DNA from: V1-33 sp964523105
GTDB lineage: Bacteria; Verrucomicrobiota; Verrucomicrobiia; Verrucomicrobiales; V1-33
Reading direction: 5' to 3'
Length of the DNA: 64,000 nt
Assembly: GCA_964523105.1 (NCBI GenBank)
Contig: CAZFZN010000011.1
Location: 62,001 to 126,000, forward strand
Both the position numbers and the translations under genes were made by a program. Under the pieces are notes generated by a model. The model ran no database searches. It worked only from the letters and a program-made list of their open reading frames with translations, and had not been told where the DNA came from. Positions 18,256-26,326 of the stretch are shown here, one piece after another (positions within the stretch are counted from its first letter, which is position 1; each line of letters opens with the position of its first letter).

Positions 18256-19266
18256 ATGTCACTGGCTTCGCGATACCTGCCGCGCTTTGCATTGCTTACC
18301 GTCGTGCTGCTTTATCTGGTGGTACTTGCCGGTTCCATCGTGCGTGCCACGGGCTCGGGCATGGGCTGTCCCGACTGGCCGAAGTGCTACGGACGGCTCA
18401 TTCCGCCCACGGATGTGAGTCAGATAGACTTCTCCAAACTCGACATCGAAAAGTACCGCGCTGCCTGGCAGCGCACAGGACACGATCCCATCGAAGTGAC
18501 GGAGGAAACCCTGCGCCGCGACTTCAGCGCGCAGGCGACATGGATCGAGTTTCTCAACCGCTGCGTCGGCGCGCTCAGCGGACTGGCCGCGCTGGCCACG
18601 CTGCTCTGCGCATTAATGACAAGACCGCGCCGGAAACGCCTCATTGCATTGCTCCTGGGACAACTCGTGCTCTTTGGCGTCGTCGCATGGCTCGGCAAGG
18701 TGGTGGTGGATACGAATCTCGCGCCGTGGAAAATCACCCTGCACATGATGCTGGCCGTGGCCGTGATTAGCACGGCGCTCGTGGCGCGTCACTGGATCAA
18801 ACCCGGCGAACCGGTTCCGGTATCGCTCTCGCAGCGCTGGCATCTCATCACAGCGTTTGTGTTTCTCATCGCTCAAATCGTCGTCGGCACCCAGGTGCGG
18901 GAAATTGTCGATCACCTGCCGGAAGGCGGCTGCTGCGACGGACGCCTGGAGGAATCGCTCGGCCTGCCCATGGCATGGCACCGCGTGGGCGCGATCTCGG
19001 TGCTCACCCTCGCGGCCCTGCTGTTCTTCCGACTGAAACTCTCGCGCGGCGCGGAAGCGTCGGCCCCGTGGCTCCTCACATTCATGGGCCTCATCGTCTG
19101 CGCGGAATATGCCGCCGGCGTCCTGCTCATCCGCCTGCAACTGCCCGCCCTGCTCCAGCCCGTGCATTTGTTCCTCGCGGTCGTGCTCCACGGCATTCTT
19201 CTCCTGCTGTTGCTGCGCAGCCGGCTGCATACACAACCACCGGCAGCTGATCTGGCGCTGGCTTGA
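18256..19266 (+). CDS. ctaA: Heme A synthase (COX15/CtaA)
   Basis: A 336-residue membrane protein with eight predicted spans. RATGSGMGCPDWPKC (30-44) is the hallmark of COX15/CtaA. Heme-ligand histidines lie in LHMMLAV, AWHRVGA and PVHLFLA. It oxidises heme O to heme A for cytochrome oxidase. The start at 18256 has an AGGAG-like site at about 18243. ctaB, SCO and DUF420 genes follow on the same strand. Confidence 0.94.
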   Translation: MSLASRYLPRFALLTVVLLYLVVLAGSIVRATGSGMGCPDWPKCYGRLIPPTDVSQIDFSKLDIEKYRAAWQRTGHDPIEVTEETLRRDFSAQATWIEFLNRCVGALSGLAALATLLCALMTRPRRKRLIALLLGQLVLFGVVAWLGKVVVDTNLAPWKITLHMMLAVAVISTALVARHWIKPGEPVPVSLSQRWHLITAFVFLIAQIVVGTQVREIVDHLPEGGCCDGRLEESLGLPMAWHRVGAISVLTLAALLFFRLKLSRGAEASAPWLLTFMGLIVCAEYAAGVLLIRLQLPALLQPVHLFLAVVLHGILLLLLLRSRLHTQPPAADLALA

Positions 19267-19344
19267 TTGTGATTCTCCGCGGAGGGAAACTGTCTCCGGA
19301 TCGAAAAGGGCGTGCAAAATCAGAAAACTGCCGATCTCCGATGG

Positions 19345-19839
19345 TCATTGATCAACTGAGAAGACTACATGCCTCCCGGCCTTCTCCACCCGGTCGAAGA
19401 ATGCCGGCAAATCAGAAAACCAGTCCCACGTGTACTGGCAATCCTCATCACTCTTTGGCTGCGCGTAATCATCTGGAAGCTGTGCATAGCGCTCGCTGAT
19501 AAACTGGGGCGTAACCGAAGATAACGCGTCTGCCAAAGAACGCAGTTTGTCGTGTGTAACGAGGGAAACGATGTAGTCGTCTCCCTCGTAAAGTTGTTCT
19601 CCGCCAAGGATGCAAAGTCTGAGGGGTTCAGCGCCTCCATCGACATCCAAGCTTCCGTCCGTAAGACAACGGTGGATCGCGTCCCATGCCTTGTCAGTTT
19701 CACAAACGAACCCATCCTCCTTCTCCCAGCGCTCCTCAATGGCTGCGATCACTTCCATAACAGCTTCGTCTGAAACTGCGCTGCGAAGCTGCGAAAGGTC
19801 GTTTTCCGTGATGCCGAAGTGAACTCCTCTACAGGCCAT
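19345..19839 (-). CDS. DUF1877 (YfbM-like) protein
   Basis: A 164-residue acidic soluble protein. DKAWDAIHRCLTD, LRLCILGGEQL and the C-terminal FFDRVEKAGRHVVFSVDQ match the DUF1877/YfbM pattern. The function is unknown. It lies antisense between ctaA and ctaB, and its lower GC content suggests later insertion. Confidence 0.8.
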   Translation of the reverse strand: MACRGVHFGITENDLSQLRSAVSDEAVMEVIAAIEERWEKEDGFVCETDKAWDAIHRCLTDGSLDVDGGAEPLRLCILGGEQLYEGDDYIVSLVTHDKLRSLADALSSVTPQFISERYAQLPDDYAQPKSDEDCQYTWDWFSDLPAFFDRVEKAGRHVVFSVDQ

Positions 19840-19928
19840 ATTGACTGGGAAGTGGGTTGATTGAGATGACCTACGAGTTGCCCGGCAGAATCTGCAACCG
19901 GGGCGCTAAAAGTCTGCTGGAAGCCGTC

Positions 19929-19950
19929 CGGCCGTAATCCGGCCTTTTCT
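19929..19950 (+). terminator. Possible weak intrinsic terminator upstream of ctaB
   Basis: A 5-bp GC stem (GGCCG/CGGCC, loop TAATC) is followed by TTTTCT. It lies about 75 bp before the ctaB start with no plus-strand gene close upstream, so it may be incidental. Confidence 0.35.
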
Positions 19951-20022
19951 CAACCGGACTTGGGCACAGGGCTGCGCGCGGCGGTTGCATCCGCAAAAGG
20001 ACGCCGCAATCCTGGGGCGGAA

Positions 20023-21003
20023 ATGAACGAATCCCCCGAACCCGCCGCTGCGCAGGCTGCCGCTCCCGCGGCGGCTGCCGGATTTTCGCGGCACGATCTC
20101 ATGACGCTCACCAAGGCGCGGCTCAGCGCGCTGGTAGTGGTCACCACGTTTGCCGGCTACTGGCTGCATCACATTGTCAGTCCGCAGCCGGGAGACCTGT
20201 GGTGGCGGCTCATTCACACCATCATCGGGACCACGCTGACCGCGTTTGGCGCGGCGGTGTTCAATCAGCTCATGGAAATGGATGCGGACGCACGCATGAA
20301 GCGCACGGCTTCGCGACCGCTGCCGACGCACCGGTTGCCACCCGCGGCGGCGTTTGGCATCGGCTGGCTGCTGTGCGGGCTGGGCATCATTCACCTCGGT
20401 GTGAAAGTGAATGTCGAGTCCTCGCTGCTCGCCGGTCTGACGCTGCTGGTTTATCTTTTCATCTACACGCCGATGAAGCGCACCTCGCCGCTCAATACGC
20501 TCGTGGGCGCGGTGAGCGGCGCCATTCCGCCGGTGATCGGCTGGGCGGCCACGCCGGGCGGCAAAGAGCTGACCAACTTCAATCGCGACCTACTCCGTCC
20601 GGAACTGCTCGTCTCCACCGAGGCGTTGTTTCTCTTCAGCCTGCTCTTTCTTTGGCAACTGCCGCACTTTCTCGCCATCAACTGGATGTACCGCGACGAA
20701 TACATCCGCGGCGGATTCAAGATGTGGTGCAACACCGATGAAACCGGCAGCGCCACCGCGCGACGCACGCTCGGCTGGTGCCTGCTCATGCTGCCGCTCG
20801 CCGTCTGGCCGCCGCTGGCGGGATTCACGTCGTGGACCTTTGCCGCGCCCGCGCTGCTGCTCGGGGCCTGGCTCGTTTGGTTGAGCGTGCAGTTTTTGAA
20901 TAACCCCGAGCGCTCCCGCGCGCGGAAGGTGTTTTTCGCCACGCTGCTTTATTTGCCGGCCATGCTCGCGGCCCTGTTGCTTTGTGCCCGGGCGCGGTCG
21001 TAG
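20023..21003 (+). CDS. ctaB: Protoheme IX farnesyltransferase (CtaB/CyoE)
   Basis: A 326-residue UbiA-superfamily membrane enzyme that adds farnesyl to heme B to give heme O, the substrate of CtaA. The diphosphate-binding region is NQLMEMDADARMKRTASRPL (81-100). YTPMKRTSPLNTLVG and the second region FLAINWMYRDEYIRGGFKMW match CyoE. An Ala/Pro-rich N-terminus precedes the first span. I start at ATG 20023 (MNESPEP). Confidence 0.94.
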   Translation: MNESPEPAAAQAAAPAAAAGFSRHDLMTLTKARLSALVVVTTFAGYWLHHIVSPQPGDLWWRLIHTIIGTTLTAFGAAVFNQLMEMDADARMKRTASRPLPTHRLPPAAAFGIGWLLCGLGIIHLGVKVNVESSLLAGLTLLVYLFIYTPMKRTSPLNTLVGAVSGAIPPVIGWAATPGGKELTNFNRDLLRPELLVSTEALFLFSLLFLWQLPHFLAINWMYRDEYIRGGFKMWCNTDETGSATARRTLGWCLLMLPLAVWPPLAGFTSWTFAAPALLLGAWLVWLSVQFLNNPERSRARKVFFATLLYLPAMLAALLLCARARS

Positions 21004-21008
21004 AGGGA

Positions 21009-21086
21009 GTGCTCAGTTCACAGTGCTCAGTGCTCAGTTCTGTGATTCACTGTGCACTGAGCACTGTGCACTGACCACTGAGCACT
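21009..21086. repeat. Inverted repeat E of AGTGCTCAGT words
   Basis: The 75 bases between ctaB and the SCO gene consist of the word AGTGCTCAGT and variants on the left, and their inverted copies (ACTGAGCACT) on the right, separated by a short loop. The right end lies 8 bases before the SCO start codon, so a hairpin in the mRNA could cover the initiation region. Confidence 0.8.
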
Positions 21087-21093
21087 TTCCCCA

Positions 21094-21810
21094 ATGACAG
21101 CCCCCGCCCCGCCCCGTCCCCGCATGCTTCCCACCATGATGATCCTCGTGGTCATCGCCTCGCTTGGTGCCGTGGTCTGGTGGAACTATTACCTCAAGAT
21201 CAAACGCGACGCCGAAAAAGGCCGGCTTCCTCTCAAATCCCGCGTGGAGACCGATCCTGGTTTCTGGGTGGATCAAAACGGCCAGCCGCGGAAACTGAAG
21301 GAGCTGGACGGAAAAGTCGTCGTCTGGAGCTATCTCTACACCACCTGCCCCGCCGGCTGCGCGTTCATGGCGGATGAGATGAAGAAGCTCCAGGACGAGT
21401 TCGGATCGAACCCGAAGTTCCATCTCGTCTCAGTGGGGCTGTATCCCGAAAAGGACCGGCCGGAAGTTCTCAAAGGCTGGGTCGAGGGAAAGAAATTCGG
21501 CGGCTCCAACTGGTGGTTCCTCACCACTGCGGGCGGCACCGAGGCGGACGGCAATGCGGCGCGCCAGTGGATGCAGAAGACCTTCAACATGTGGGCCACC
21601 AAAAACAACGAGGCCCACTTGAAGAAGAACCCGCTCGACGTCTGGACGCATCCTCAGGTCATGACGGTCACTGACACCAAGGGCAACATCAGAACGCCGA
21701 CCTACAATGACAACTTCTGGTTTCCCTACAGCGAAGCCTTCAAAGGCCCGGCGCCGCGTCCCATCAGTGAGGATATCAAAAAGCTGCTCGAAGAGGCCGA
21801 AATGGAATAG
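21094..21810 (+). CDS. SCO1/SenC family copper chaperone for cytochrome oxidase
   Basis: A 238-residue protein with one N-terminal membrane span (MMILVVIASLGAVVWWNYYL) and an exported thioredoxin-like domain. The copper site is complete: Cys85 and Cys89 in TTCPAGC, and His186 in DVWTHPQVM. It delivers copper to the CuA site of cytochrome oxidase. It lies between ctaB and the DUF420 gene, and its stop is 3 bp before the latter. Confidence 0.92.
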   Translation: MTAPAPPRPRMLPTMMILVVIASLGAVVWWNYYLKIKRDAEKGRLPLKSRVETDPGFWVDQNGQPRKLKELDGKVVVWSYLYTTCPAGCAFMADEMKKLQDEFGSNPKFHLVSVGLYPEKDRPEVLKGWVEGKKFGGSNWWFLTTAGGTEADGNAARQWMQKTFNMWATKNNEAHLKKNPLDVWTHPQVMTVTDTKGNIRTPTYNDNFWFPYSEAFKGPAPRPISEDIKKLLEEAEME

Positions 21811-21813
21811 CCG

Positions 21814-22254
21814 ATGACCGCGCACGATCTCCCGTTCATCAACGCCTGTCTCAATGGCGTCTCCACCGTGCTCCTCTGCACGGGGCTGTATTTCATCAAA
21901 GCGAAGCGCCTCACCGCGCACCGCAACTGTATGATCAGCGCCTTCGTCGTCTCCTGCATTTTTCTCATCGGCTACCTCTACCACAAGTACGTCGTCGTGC
22001 GCGGGGTCCACACGCCGTTTCCCGGCCCGGACATGTGGAAGGTGCCGTATCTCCTCATGCTCTTCAGCCACATCGTGCTCGCCGCCGCGGTGCCGGTGCT
22101 GGCACTGATGACCATCAGCCGCGGGCTCAAGCAAAAGGTGGAGCTGCACAAAAAGATCGCCCGCTGGACCTTCCCCATCTGGCTCTACGTCTCCGTCACC
22201 GGCGTGCTGATTTACGTGCTGCTCTACGTCGTGTGGGCCCCGGCCAGGGCGTAG
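21814..22254 (+). CDS. DUF420 (CtaM-like) membrane protein
   Basis: A 146-residue protein with four predicted spans; LYFIKAKRLTAHRNCM and SHIVLAAAVPVLALMTISR match DUF420. Members are linked to cytochrome oxidase maturation (CtaM in Gram-positive bacteria). Its position 3 bp after the SCO gene supports that role. Confidence 0.87.
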   Translation: MTAHDLPFINACLNGVSTVLLCTGLYFIKAKRLTAHRNCMISAFVVSCIFLIGYLYHKYVVVRGVHTPFPGPDMWKVPYLLMLFSHIVLAAAVPVLALMTISRGLKQKVELHKKIARWTFPIWLYVSVTGVLIYVLLYVVWAPARA

Positions 22255-22303
22255 CGCGGGCGCGGACGGCAGGCTCCGGTAAAACCACTCGCCGCGTGCC
22301 TCC

Positions 22304-23494
22304 TCAAGGCGCGGCCTCCGGTCCGCGGGCGAGATTGAAGTACCAGTCCAGCAGCGCGGGGCCGTAAAACATCCAGAGCACCGCACCGCCGGCAAGATAG
22401 GGACCGAACGGAATCCGCGCGGCCCACTCGCGGCGGCGCAGCAGGATCATGGTCAGGGAAATCACCGCCCCGATGCAGGAGCCGGCGAGAATGGTGAAGA
22501 GCACCGCTTTCCAGCCAAAGAACGCGCCGACGCACGCCATCCAGTTGGCGTCGCCCATGCCCATGGCCTCACGCGGCTGCTCCACATGGGTGCAGACGCC
22601 GCTCATGGAGGGGATTTGCTCCAGCGGAATGGTTTCCCCTTCCCCGCCGGCCTGCGGCGTCACCGTTACAGCGTCATTGGTCATGGTGAGGACCACATCC
22701 TCCACGCGGCGCGGGCCCAGCAGCGCCCACTGCGCCTGCAGGACGAGTTTATCCGTGGGCCGGCTGAAAATGTTCGCCCAGGTCTCCTCGTGGACTTTGT
22801 CAGGCCCCTCGACTTTCAGCACCACGTCCTCCGCGCCCTCCTGCTGAGTTACCGACCACGGAACCGGTTCCTTGAATTGCATCCGGATGCGGCCGAATGC
22901 CAGTTTGCCGAGATGCACGATCACCCAGATCACCGCGTAGCCGAGCGCCGCGCCGCCCAGTGAATGCAGCACATTCATCCACCATGAGTCCGCCACGATC
23001 AGTTCCGGAATCAGCGCGGCGCAAACGAGCCCCGCCGCGGCGCCCCCCCACGTGATGCTGTGCGGCAGGATTTGGTGTTCGATATCGATGAACGAACCCG
23101 CCACGGCCAGCGCCAGAAAAATCCACGCCGCCACGACACTGTAGTCCCAGCCGGTCGCGCGCCCTTCCTGTCCGAATACCGCGAAGACCGCGTAGAACAG
23201 CATGCCGGTGAGCAGTTCCACCCACAGATAGCGCGAGGAGATCGGCGTTTTGCAGTTGGCGCATTTGCCGCGCAGCAAAACCCATGACACGACGGGAATG
23301 TTCAGCCAAATGGGAATCTGATACTTGCACGACGGGCAGAAGGAACGGCGCGGCTGGCTCACCTTCATGTCGCGCGGCAGCCGGTAGATCACCACGTTCA
23401 AAAAGGACCCCACACAGCAGCCGAACGCGAAGGCGAAAACGGCCAGTATCCAGAATGTCCTGGGCGGCAGGGAAAAGTCGATCAGATGCGGCAT
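22304..23494 (-). CDS. pilD: Prepilin peptidase/N-methyltransferase with a large insertion
   Basis: A 396-residue membrane aspartyl protease that cleaves type IV prepilin leaders. FGCCVGSFLNVVIYRLP (24-40), the zinc cysteines 53, 56, 78 and 81, the first catalytic Asp137 in FIDIEHQILP and the second in GMGDAN (Asp315) are present. Between the two catalytic aspartates sits a soluble insertion of about 105 residues (about 205-308, with VEDVVLTMTNDAVTV) not found in typical PilD. It converges on the DUF420 gene. Confidence 0.88.
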   Translation of the reverse strand: MPHLIDFSLPPRTFWILAVFAFAFGCCVGSFLNVVIYRLPRDMKVSQPRRSFCPSCKYQIPIWLNIPVVSWVLLRGKCANCKTPISSRYLWVELLTGMLFYAVFAVFGQEGRATGWDYSVVAAWIFLALAVAGSFIDIEHQILPHSITWGGAAAGLVCAALIPELIVADSWWMNVLHSLGGAALGYAVIWVIVHLGKLAFGRIRMQFKEPVPWSVTQQEGAEDVVLKVEGPDKVHEETWANIFSRPTDKLVLQAQWALLGPRRVEDVVLTMTNDAVTVTPQAGGEGETIPLEQIPSMSGVCTHVEQPREAMGMGDANWMACVGAFFGWKAVLFTILAGSCIGAVISLTMILLRRREWAARIPFGPYLAGGAVLWMFYGPALLDWYFNLARGPEAAP

Positions 23495-23605
23495 GGTCGG
23501 GCACTCCCCATGCGTTCAGGCCCGGGAGAAGCAAGCGCGCGATGCCCCCGGCCCGGCAAAACCCCGCGTGCATCCCGCCCCGCTCATGCTATGAGCGCCG
23601 GCATC

Positions 23606-24550
23606 ATGAAACCTGCACTCCTCGCCACGCTGCTCCTCGCCCTCACGACTCCGGTCTTTGCGCAGAAAAAAGCCGCCAAATCATGGACCCTCGACGACCT
23701 GCTCCGCTGGCCCGGCGACTACAGCCAGATTTGCGACGCCATGCAGAAGCCGTTCCCGGCCACCATCCCCGGATTCCGCAGCATCATGCACGGCGAGGCC
23801 GGCTTCTCCAAAGCAAAACTGGAATACATCAAAGCCAACCGCGCCTCCATCCTCACCGCGGTCGCGGCAAGACTGGAGAAAGTGGACCTGCTGCGCCAAC
23901 CGGTGCCGCAAAAGCCGGATCCCGCAGCCGGCAAGGGCGAGATGGACGTGGACCCCATCGGCGTGGACCCGGAGAGCTTCAACACCCTGCTGCTGGCCAT
24001 CATCGAGGAAACCGGCGGCGTGGAAGTGCTGCCGCAACTGCTGGCGCTGGAGGAGAAATTCCACGCGCTGCTCGCCGTCGCGGAAAAAGATCCGAACGCT
24101 CCCCTGCCGCAGACCGACGGCGACGGCGCGGGTGTTTTTCCCCACGACCTTTGGAAAGAGGGCGAAGACCCGGAGAAGGCGACACCGGAACGCCAGGCGG
24201 AAGTGGACCGCCTGCACGAACTCTTCAGCGCGCAGTCGGTGCACCGCGACATCCTTGCCGTGTGTGTGCGCCTCATGCGCCGGGCCGGCTACGAGCCGAT
24301 GATGAAGAGTGACCTCGAGAAGACTTACGGTAAGCTTCTCAAAGCGAAATGGGGAGAGGACGAGCAGCTCTCCAAATACAAAAGCGCCGCCGACATCCCG
24401 CAGGAGGAGCGCAACGACGTGAAGTTCGACCCCATTCACAAGGTCGCTTACATGACGTGGGACACCGTCGAAATTCCCTACAGCGAAGCCGTGCGCTCCG
24501 AAATCCGCACCCTCACCAATTCATTCGTCGAGTCGCGCAAAAAGCCATGA
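23606..24550 (+). CDS. Secreted protein of unknown function
   Basis: A 314-residue protein with a signal peptide (MKPALLATLLLALTTPVFA). No family was recognised. The mature protein is mostly helical and charged, with TLDDLLRWPGDYSQICDAM at the start and an acidic central region. Its stop overlaps the ATG of the following formylglycine-generating enzyme (ATGA at 24547-24550), so the two are co-translated and probably act in the same compartment. Confidence 0.7.
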   Translation: MKPALLATLLLALTTPVFAQKKAAKSWTLDDLLRWPGDYSQICDAMQKPFPATIPGFRSIMHGEAGFSKAKLEYIKANRASILTAVAARLEKVDLLRQPVPQKPDPAAGKGEMDVDPIGVDPESFNTLLLAIIEETGGVEVLPQLLALEEKFHALLAVAEKDPNAPLPQTDGDGAGVFPHDLWKEGEDPEKATPERQAEVDRLHELFSAQSVHRDILAVCVRLMRRAGYEPMMKSDLEKTYGKLLKAKWGEDEQLSKYKSAADIPQEERNDVKFDPIHKVAYMTWDTVEIPYSEAVRSEIRTLTNSFVESRKKP

Positions 24551-25398
24551 ACGCGCGCGCCGCCGCTTCCCTGCTGCTGGCACTGCCTGCCGCGTCCGCG
24601 CAGGAAGTGAAATCCGTCGCCGGCAGGAACGGACACCGCCTCATCGCCGTGGCCGCCGGTGATTACTCCATCGGCGCGAGAGGTCACGGATCGAACCCGC
24701 TGCGCACGGTGACCCTGGCTGCTTTTCAAATTGCCGACGCGGAAACGACGAACGCACAGTTTGCCAGATTCATTGCCGCCACCGGCTACCGGACTGATGC
24801 GGAGCGCCGCGGGAAAGCGCACGTCTTTCACTACGGCGAAAAGGAATGGCGCTGGATCGAAACCGCCGGCGCGTGCTGGCGGCGTCCCCGCGGACCGGAT
24901 GGCCCCGACGCAGTGAAACAACTGCCGGAACATCCGGTCACCTGCATCAGCGCCGCCGATGCGGCCGCCTACTGCCAGTGGGCGGGGGGCCGGCTGCCCA
25001 CGCAGGCCGAATGGGAAGTGGCCGCCCGCGCCGGAAGCACGGCGCTTTATCCCTGGGGACGAAAGTTCGATCCCGCGAAAGCGAACACCTGGAACGGCGT
25101 GACCCATGCGAGGAACACCATGGAAGACGGCTGGGAATTCACCGCGCCGGTGCGCAGCTATCCGCCGAATGCATGGGGCCTTCACGACGTGATCGGCAAC
25201 GTCTTCGAGTACGTCTCCGATCTTCCGCCGCGGGTGAAACAGAACCCGGCACAGCCGCTCACCAGCGCCCGCGGCGGTTCGTGGTGGTGCTCCGCACGAA
25301 CCTGCAAAGCCTACAACCTCGTGGACAACGGCACCATGGCGCGTCACGGCTCCCTGCCCAATCAGGGATTCCGCCTCGCGATGAATGCGGCGAAATAG
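24547..25398 (+). CDS. Secreted formylglycine-generating enzyme (SUMF1 family)
   Basis: A 283-residue protein with signal peptide MNARAAASLLLALPAASA and an FGE-sulfatase domain: ETTNAQFARFI, GGRLPTQAEWEVAARAG, NVFEYVSD and the C-terminal GFRLAMN. Cys248 and Cys253 in GGSWWCSARTCK have the C-x4-C spacing of the copper-binding active-site pair, so catalytic activity is likely. It would oxidise the sulfatase cysteine to formylglycine. Export is unusual and implies modification outside the cytoplasm, or an alternative role. The type I sulfatase at 7046-8434 is a candidate client. Confidence 0.88.
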   Translation: MNARAAASLLLALPAASAQEVKSVAGRNGHRLIAVAAGDYSIGARGHGSNPLRTVTLAAFQIADAETTNAQFARFIAATGYRTDAERRGKAHVFHYGEKEWRWIETAGACWRRPRGPDGPDAVKQLPEHPVTCISAADAAAYCQWAGGRLPTQAEWEVAARAGSTALYPWGRKFDPAKANTWNGVTHARNTMEDGWEFTAPVRSYPPNAWGLHDVIGNVFEYVSDLPPRVKQNPAQPLTSARGGSWWCSARTCKAYNLVDNGTMARHGSLPNQGFRLAMNAAK

Positions 25399-25408
25399 CC
25401 CGCGGACC

Positions 25409-25468
25409 GCGAAGTTGCACTTCGCTCCAAACTCCAAGTCCTATGCATAGAGCGAAGTGCAACTTCGC
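25409..25468. repeat. Paired inverted repeat C (REPIN-like), between convergent genes
   Basis: Arms 25409-25426 and 25451-25468 are perfect 18-base inverted copies, each palindromic around GCGAAGTTGCACTTCGC. It lies between convergent genes and probably terminates both. Confidence 0.85.
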
Positions 25469-25474
25469 GCTCCG

Positions 25475-26326
25475 TCACTCACAGTAAATCACCCTCACTT
25501 CCGGATACTCCCGGCAGAAGGCGGCGATTTCCTTCTTCGTCATCACCATGAAGGCGGTGCTCAGGGCATCGGCGAGCGTGGCATTCGGCGCGACCGACCA
25601 GCGGATGGTGCGGCGCAGATCGACGAGCCTGGACGTGCGCGGATCGACGATGTGGGCGCCCTGAATTTCGAATCCGGTGCCGCTCACCGCTTCGTTGCAG
25701 AGCGCGAACGGCTCCGGCGCTCCCGCCCGGACCAGCCAGCCTTCCCGCCCCGGCATGGAACCGGTGGCGAGCACGGTGCTGGTTCCCGCATTGAGCAGCG
25801 CATCGCCGATGCCGTGATTCTGCTGCAGCCGCTGCGCGGCCTGATCAAGGGCGTAGCCTTTGCCTATCGCGCCGAGGTCGATGAACATCCGGTCCGCATG
25901 CGGAATGACCGTGAATTCCTCCGGATGCAGTTCCAGCAAGTGATAGCCGCAGCGGGCCCTCGCCTCGTCGATCTCCTGTTTGGAAGCCCGGCGCGGCGAG
26001 CCGTCGCGGTTCCTCAGCACCGCCGCCAGCGGACCGATGGTGACATCGAAGGCCCCGCCTGTCTGCTCCCAGATCTCCCTGCCGTATGTCAGGCAATCCA
26101 TCGCGGCTTCATGCACATCCACCACGCGGCCGGCCTCGCTGCCGTTGAGCCGTCCGATGTCGCTGTGCGGAATGAAGCGGCTGAGTTCCTGCTCGAGCCG
26201 GTCGATGTCGTCCCACACCTCCTGCGCTGCGGACGCGGCATAAGGGGCATCTTCATGGACAAGGGTCAGCTCGAAGCGCGTGGCCATCGCTTCGTGGCTG
26301 AACCGGTGGAGCGGCGGCGCGGTCAT
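25475..26326 (-). CDS. apbE: FAD:protein FMN transferase (ApbE)
   Basis: A 283-residue ApbE-family enzyme that attaches FMN to threonine residues of membrane redox proteins. GGAFDVTIGPL, DLGAIGKGYALD, LLNAGTSTV and the C-terminal LADALSTAFMVM match the FAD- and Mg-binding regions. No clear signal peptide is seen. The ATG at 26326 overlaps the stop of the upstream membrane protein gene; the frame further upstream is an out-of-frame shadow. Confidence 0.9.
   Translation of the reverse strand: MTAPPLHRFSHEAMATRFELTLVHEDAPYAASAAQEVWDDIDRLEQELSRFIPHSDIGRLNGSEAGRVVDVHEAAMDCLTYGREIWEQTGGAFDVTIGPLAAVLRNRDGSPRRASKQEIDEARARCGYHLLELHPEEFTVIPHADRMFIDLGAIGKGYALDQAAQRLQQNHGIGDALLNAGTSTVLATGSMPGREGWLVRAGAPEPFALCNEAVSGTGFEIQGAHIVDPRTSRLVDLRRTIRWSVAPNATLADALSTAFMVMTKKEIAAFCREYPEVRVIYCE

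Noticed and set aside
19840..20022. Riboswitch or attenuator upstream of ctaB
   Set aside because: Only a weak 5-bp terminator-like stem was found, with no alternative pairing or known aptamer pattern.
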